Part shown: positions 61,425-64,000 of the stretch, in pieces
Numbering within the stretch: position 1 is the stretch's first letter
Layout: every line of letters starts with the position of its first letter
Assembly (NCBI RefSeq): GCF_050908995.1
Contig: NC_135126.1
Coordinates: 14,012,001-14,076,000, forward strand
Direction of reading: 5' to 3'
DNA: 64,000 nucleotides
Source: Andrena cerasifolii
Lineage: Eukaryota; Arthropoda; Insecta; Hymenoptera; Andrenidae
Position numbers and translations under genes: made by a program
Notes under the pieces: model-generated
Database searches by the model: none
Seen by the model: only the letters and a program-made list of their open reading frames with translations
What the model was told of the DNA's origin: nothing

Positions 61425-61882
61425 AAAGAGTGCCCCCAAAAATGAGGCCTTTTTTAGTCTCTTTTTGGTCCCACGATTTTGGAACGGAATTTTGTGCCAA
61501 ATGATCCCTTGCGATGAGACACCAATCGCAACAAATTTTCGAGTTCAGGTGGCAATTGGTTTCTGAGATATGGAAGGTAAAGAAGTGAAAATTCGTTAAC
61601 TCATCAACCCATACGCTTGGATGTACGAACTTCTATATCAGTCCAATGATGTAAACAATTATTTCCAGCGGTTTTACTGACAGCTAACAACGAATTTGAA
61701 CTTAGATTTTCAACATTTTTGACGAATTTTCACTACTTTGACCTCCCATATCTCAGAAACTAATTGTCACCTCAACTTGAAAAATTCGCGTGATTGATGT
61801 CTCATCATAAGGTATCGTTTCGCATAAAATTCAGTTCTAAAATCGTGGGACCAAAAGGAGGCTATTTTTTGGGTCACTCTTT
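61425..61882. mobile_element. Fold-back element, 458 bp
   Basis: The arms (about 61425-61595 and 61725-61882) are inverted copies with AAAGAGTG outer ends. They share TTTTTGGTCCCACGATTTT or its near copy, GATGAGACA, TTTCTGAGATATGG and GTGAAAATTCGT. The loop is about 130 bases. No coding potential. Target-site duplication not evident. Confidence 0.88.
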
Positions 61883-64000
61883 GTTTTACGAACAAACAAA
61901 GAGAGAATGAGTTTTATATATACAGATCATCAACCCGCTGTGCGTGCTGTTCTTCGCAAATATCCTAGATACGCTCCTGCTTGACTGACTGTGCGTCGCG
62001 GAGAGACACATTCAGGGCGAAGGGTGATGTACCATGTATTTATATTCGACTTAGCTGGGTTACGCTGCTTCCTCGGTATCCTCGAGATTCTATTTCCCTC
62101 CGGGATCCTATAAGCCTGGCGGTCCTTCAAAGTCTGCTTACAGTCTGCTTTCGGTCTTTCCTGCAGCTTGCGCGCGGATCACCCGTGCAATTTTCCGGTC
62201 TCGAGGCTCTAGTCTCGATTAATCGCGCGCTTCCGCCCTGGCAACGTTGTTTCTACGGGCGTCTCTGTTTTAACGAACTTAATTTTCTTCGGGACGAACG
62301 ATGGTTACAACGGGTAAGGTTCAAATTGAAACGTATATTCCGCGATTCTGTCTCTCGGTGCACGCGCGTGCTGCTCGCTATTTGCTGTTTCGATATTGCC
62401 ATCCCCCTGTCAATGGGTCTGCGCGCTCGGCGCTGAAAACTTGCTGGCTCGCCCGAAATAACGTTATCAACCCGCGGAGATTCAACCGAACTTTACTCCG
62501 TTTCGATTTTACAACTCGATTAAGCGTGTCCTTTGAATTTTCTACTCCGAGGGAGGATTTCATTTTCAGTGTTTATTATTGTTGCATCAACTGCCACAAG
62601 TTGGAAGGCTTATTGGTCCGACAGAATTTCGAATTTCAAATATCGATTGGAAAACTGTAACTCTGGTTTTCTATTGGAAGCTAGTTTATTATCGAAGCCT
62701 GACATTATAGCCGGCATTAGTTGCTTTTGTTATAATTCATTTGGAACGAATTCAAGCGTAGATAGCGTAGGTAATGTTACTGTATGAGGCATCGTACGAG
62801 AGCAATAGAGTCATCGCTACAATCAATTATATTTGGTGAAACAGATTTAGTAAACTGGGATCCACCAAAATTGTGTGTGAAACGATGTTCTTGAAAGTAA
62901 AAGCCGTAACATACGTTTTCCTACACTCGCACTGCAGGGTCTTATAGACCCAAAACACCTAGCCACCGTCTTATGGAGTAGGCCTTATGAAATATATGTA
63001 TAACTTCAGTCCGATTCAAATACTTCTCGTTCCCGTCATACGTTTTCCCCTAAGCGGCCTGAATCGAACCAGACTTTACCAGACCCGATGTTTCCTGCGT
63101 GGCAAAGCCAATGCTTTTAGAACACTATCTTTAGCACCTATATCTCCGCGAGCCACTACATCAGAGATGAACGCATCTTTCGTAAAGGCATCGCAATTTA
63201 GATTTTACCCTTAAGCATCGAGCGATACATAGCTGTTTAGCAGCACTTCCAGAAAGGGCCGCTCTTTCAGCTCGGACCACTTGTGGAAGGGTGCACTCTG
63301 ACCAGCTCGATTTGCACGACGAATCACGGAATCCGCCCTTTAACTTTAATAATACATCCAATTAGATGCACTCGGCAATCCATGAAATCGCTCCCCCGGC
63401 TCGTGCCCGAGGAGATCCCTCTTCCGCGAACCGACTCCTGGAAAGTCAAACTCAGCCCCTCTTCCCCCGGCACTTTCGTTGTACTTCCACTCGACTTCCT
63501 TCGGAGCTTTAACGCGTTATTCCCTCGGTGGCCGGGGTTTCCAAGGGATAACAGTAACGGCCCTTCTGAGTCGCGCCTGCACCAGTCACTTCTCATCCGC
63601 GGCTCCGCGAAAATTCAAAGTCTGCCGTTGACGGAACAGAGGATGCCTCCTGTCCCAGGGTCGCAACGCCTCCCCAGGTCTATCCCTCGGGACGATCAGT
63701 TCGCCCTTGGTCTCCCGTGGCCCGTGGCAACTAAGTGACCACAGGCAAGACAGATTGCAAAATGAAATGATTGCGTATGTTTGTTGTTCATTTTTGCACT
63801 CCTAGTTTTAACTGGGCTGCTCAGCGATAACCGAGGGTCACTCCAGTAACAAGATGGTATTCCTGAGGGTGGAGGCCACTAAATATGTTATTTGTTCACT
63901 TGTCTAGACACCTCTGAACATTACAGTAGTATATCCAAAAGTGTGCTAGAGACTTAACACCCGCCATTTTTAAGGCATCCCTATGTCTCTGATTTGAACC
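61883..64000. other. CpG-rich unique DNA to the window end
   Basis: 62.0-62.5 and 63.25-63.75 kb are CpG-rich with 119-151-codon frames (61981-62436, 62301-62660, 63283-63738) that overlap one another or opposite-strand frames and show no recognisable domains. A short stretch at about 62075-62135 (GGTATCCTCGAG, then GGTCCTTCAAAG) weakly resembles the dispersed family but is too diverged to call. 62.6-63.2 and 63.75-64.0 kb are unremarkable. Confidence 0.4.

Noticed and set aside
61981..62436. 151-codon plus-strand open frame
   Set aside because: Overlaps another plus-strand frame and opposite-strand frames. No motif recognised.
63283..63738. 151-codon plus-strand open frame near the window end
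   Set aside because: CpG-rich DNA with an equally open minus-strand frame. No known motif.
1..64000. CRISPR arrays, bacterial operons, rRNA, tRNA or well-known insect microRNAs
   Set aside because: No regularly spaced exact repeats, no tightly packed long genes, no tRNA box pairs, and none of the common insect microRNA sequences I looked for by eye were seen. A covariance-model search would settle the RNA question.

Overview
The window looks like intergenic or intronic DNA from a eukaryotic nuclear genome, most likely an insect. It is AT-rich, CpG dinucleotides are not depleted, simple repeats are abundant, and there are many small non-autonomous DNA transposons of the hAT, piggyBac, Tc1/mariner and fold-back types. 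I see no bacterial operons, ribosome-binding sites, rRNA, tRNA or CRISPR arrays. A hymenopteran (sawfly, bee or ant) would fit the CpG-rich, TE-poor background, but this is an inference. No conserved protein-coding gene could be recognised on either strand. The open frames are short, overlap on both strands, or come from low-complexity DNA or from the arms of inverted repeats.

Layout. 1-8.6 kb: unique AT-rich DNA with a GC-elevated block at 2.6-3.4 kb, a lone mariner-like terminal repeat at 3.42 kb and a 29-base poly(A) at 7.08 kb. 8.6-9.3 kb: a 673-bp imperfect palindrome. 9.3-20.4 kb: unique DNA with a 136-bp CT microsatellite (11.6 kb), two fold-back elements (13.14 and 14.86 kb), a CpG-rich stretch (15.4-19.5 kb), a hAT-like MITE (19.60 kb) and a deleted Tc1-like relic (20.03 kb). 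20.4-27 kb: mostly unique, with a TA-flanked MITE at 26.10 kb. 27-30.1 kb: strong purine/pyrimidine strand asymmetry that flips near 27.89 kb, followed by a GC-rich segment holding a tiny spliceable reading frame. 30.85-31.30 kb: a hAT-type element with a perfect 8-bp target-site duplication. 31.70 kb: the best candidate internal exon of the window (branch point, acceptor and donor). 36.68-37.15 kb: a decayed tandem repeat of about 70 bp. 45.4-46.9 kb: two fold-back elements. 51.35 kb: a Tc1/mariner-like terminal fragment. 53.33 and 54.74 kb: two elements flanked by TTAA, the second with piggyBac-like CCC termini. 61.4 kb: another 458-bp fold-back element.

Two patterns stand out. First, at least five separate loci are long inverted repeats whose transcripts would form long hairpins, possible sources of hairpin-derived small RNAs. 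Second, a diverged dispersed sequence unit of about 190 bp recurs at 44.6, 48.8, 52.8, 57.5 and 59.2 kb, with weaker related blocks at 35.5 and 39.8 kb. The spacing is mostly 4-4.8 kb, and no terminal repeats are visible.

All comparisons were made by eye, so boundaries are approximate except where a target-site duplication or exact repeat fixes them.
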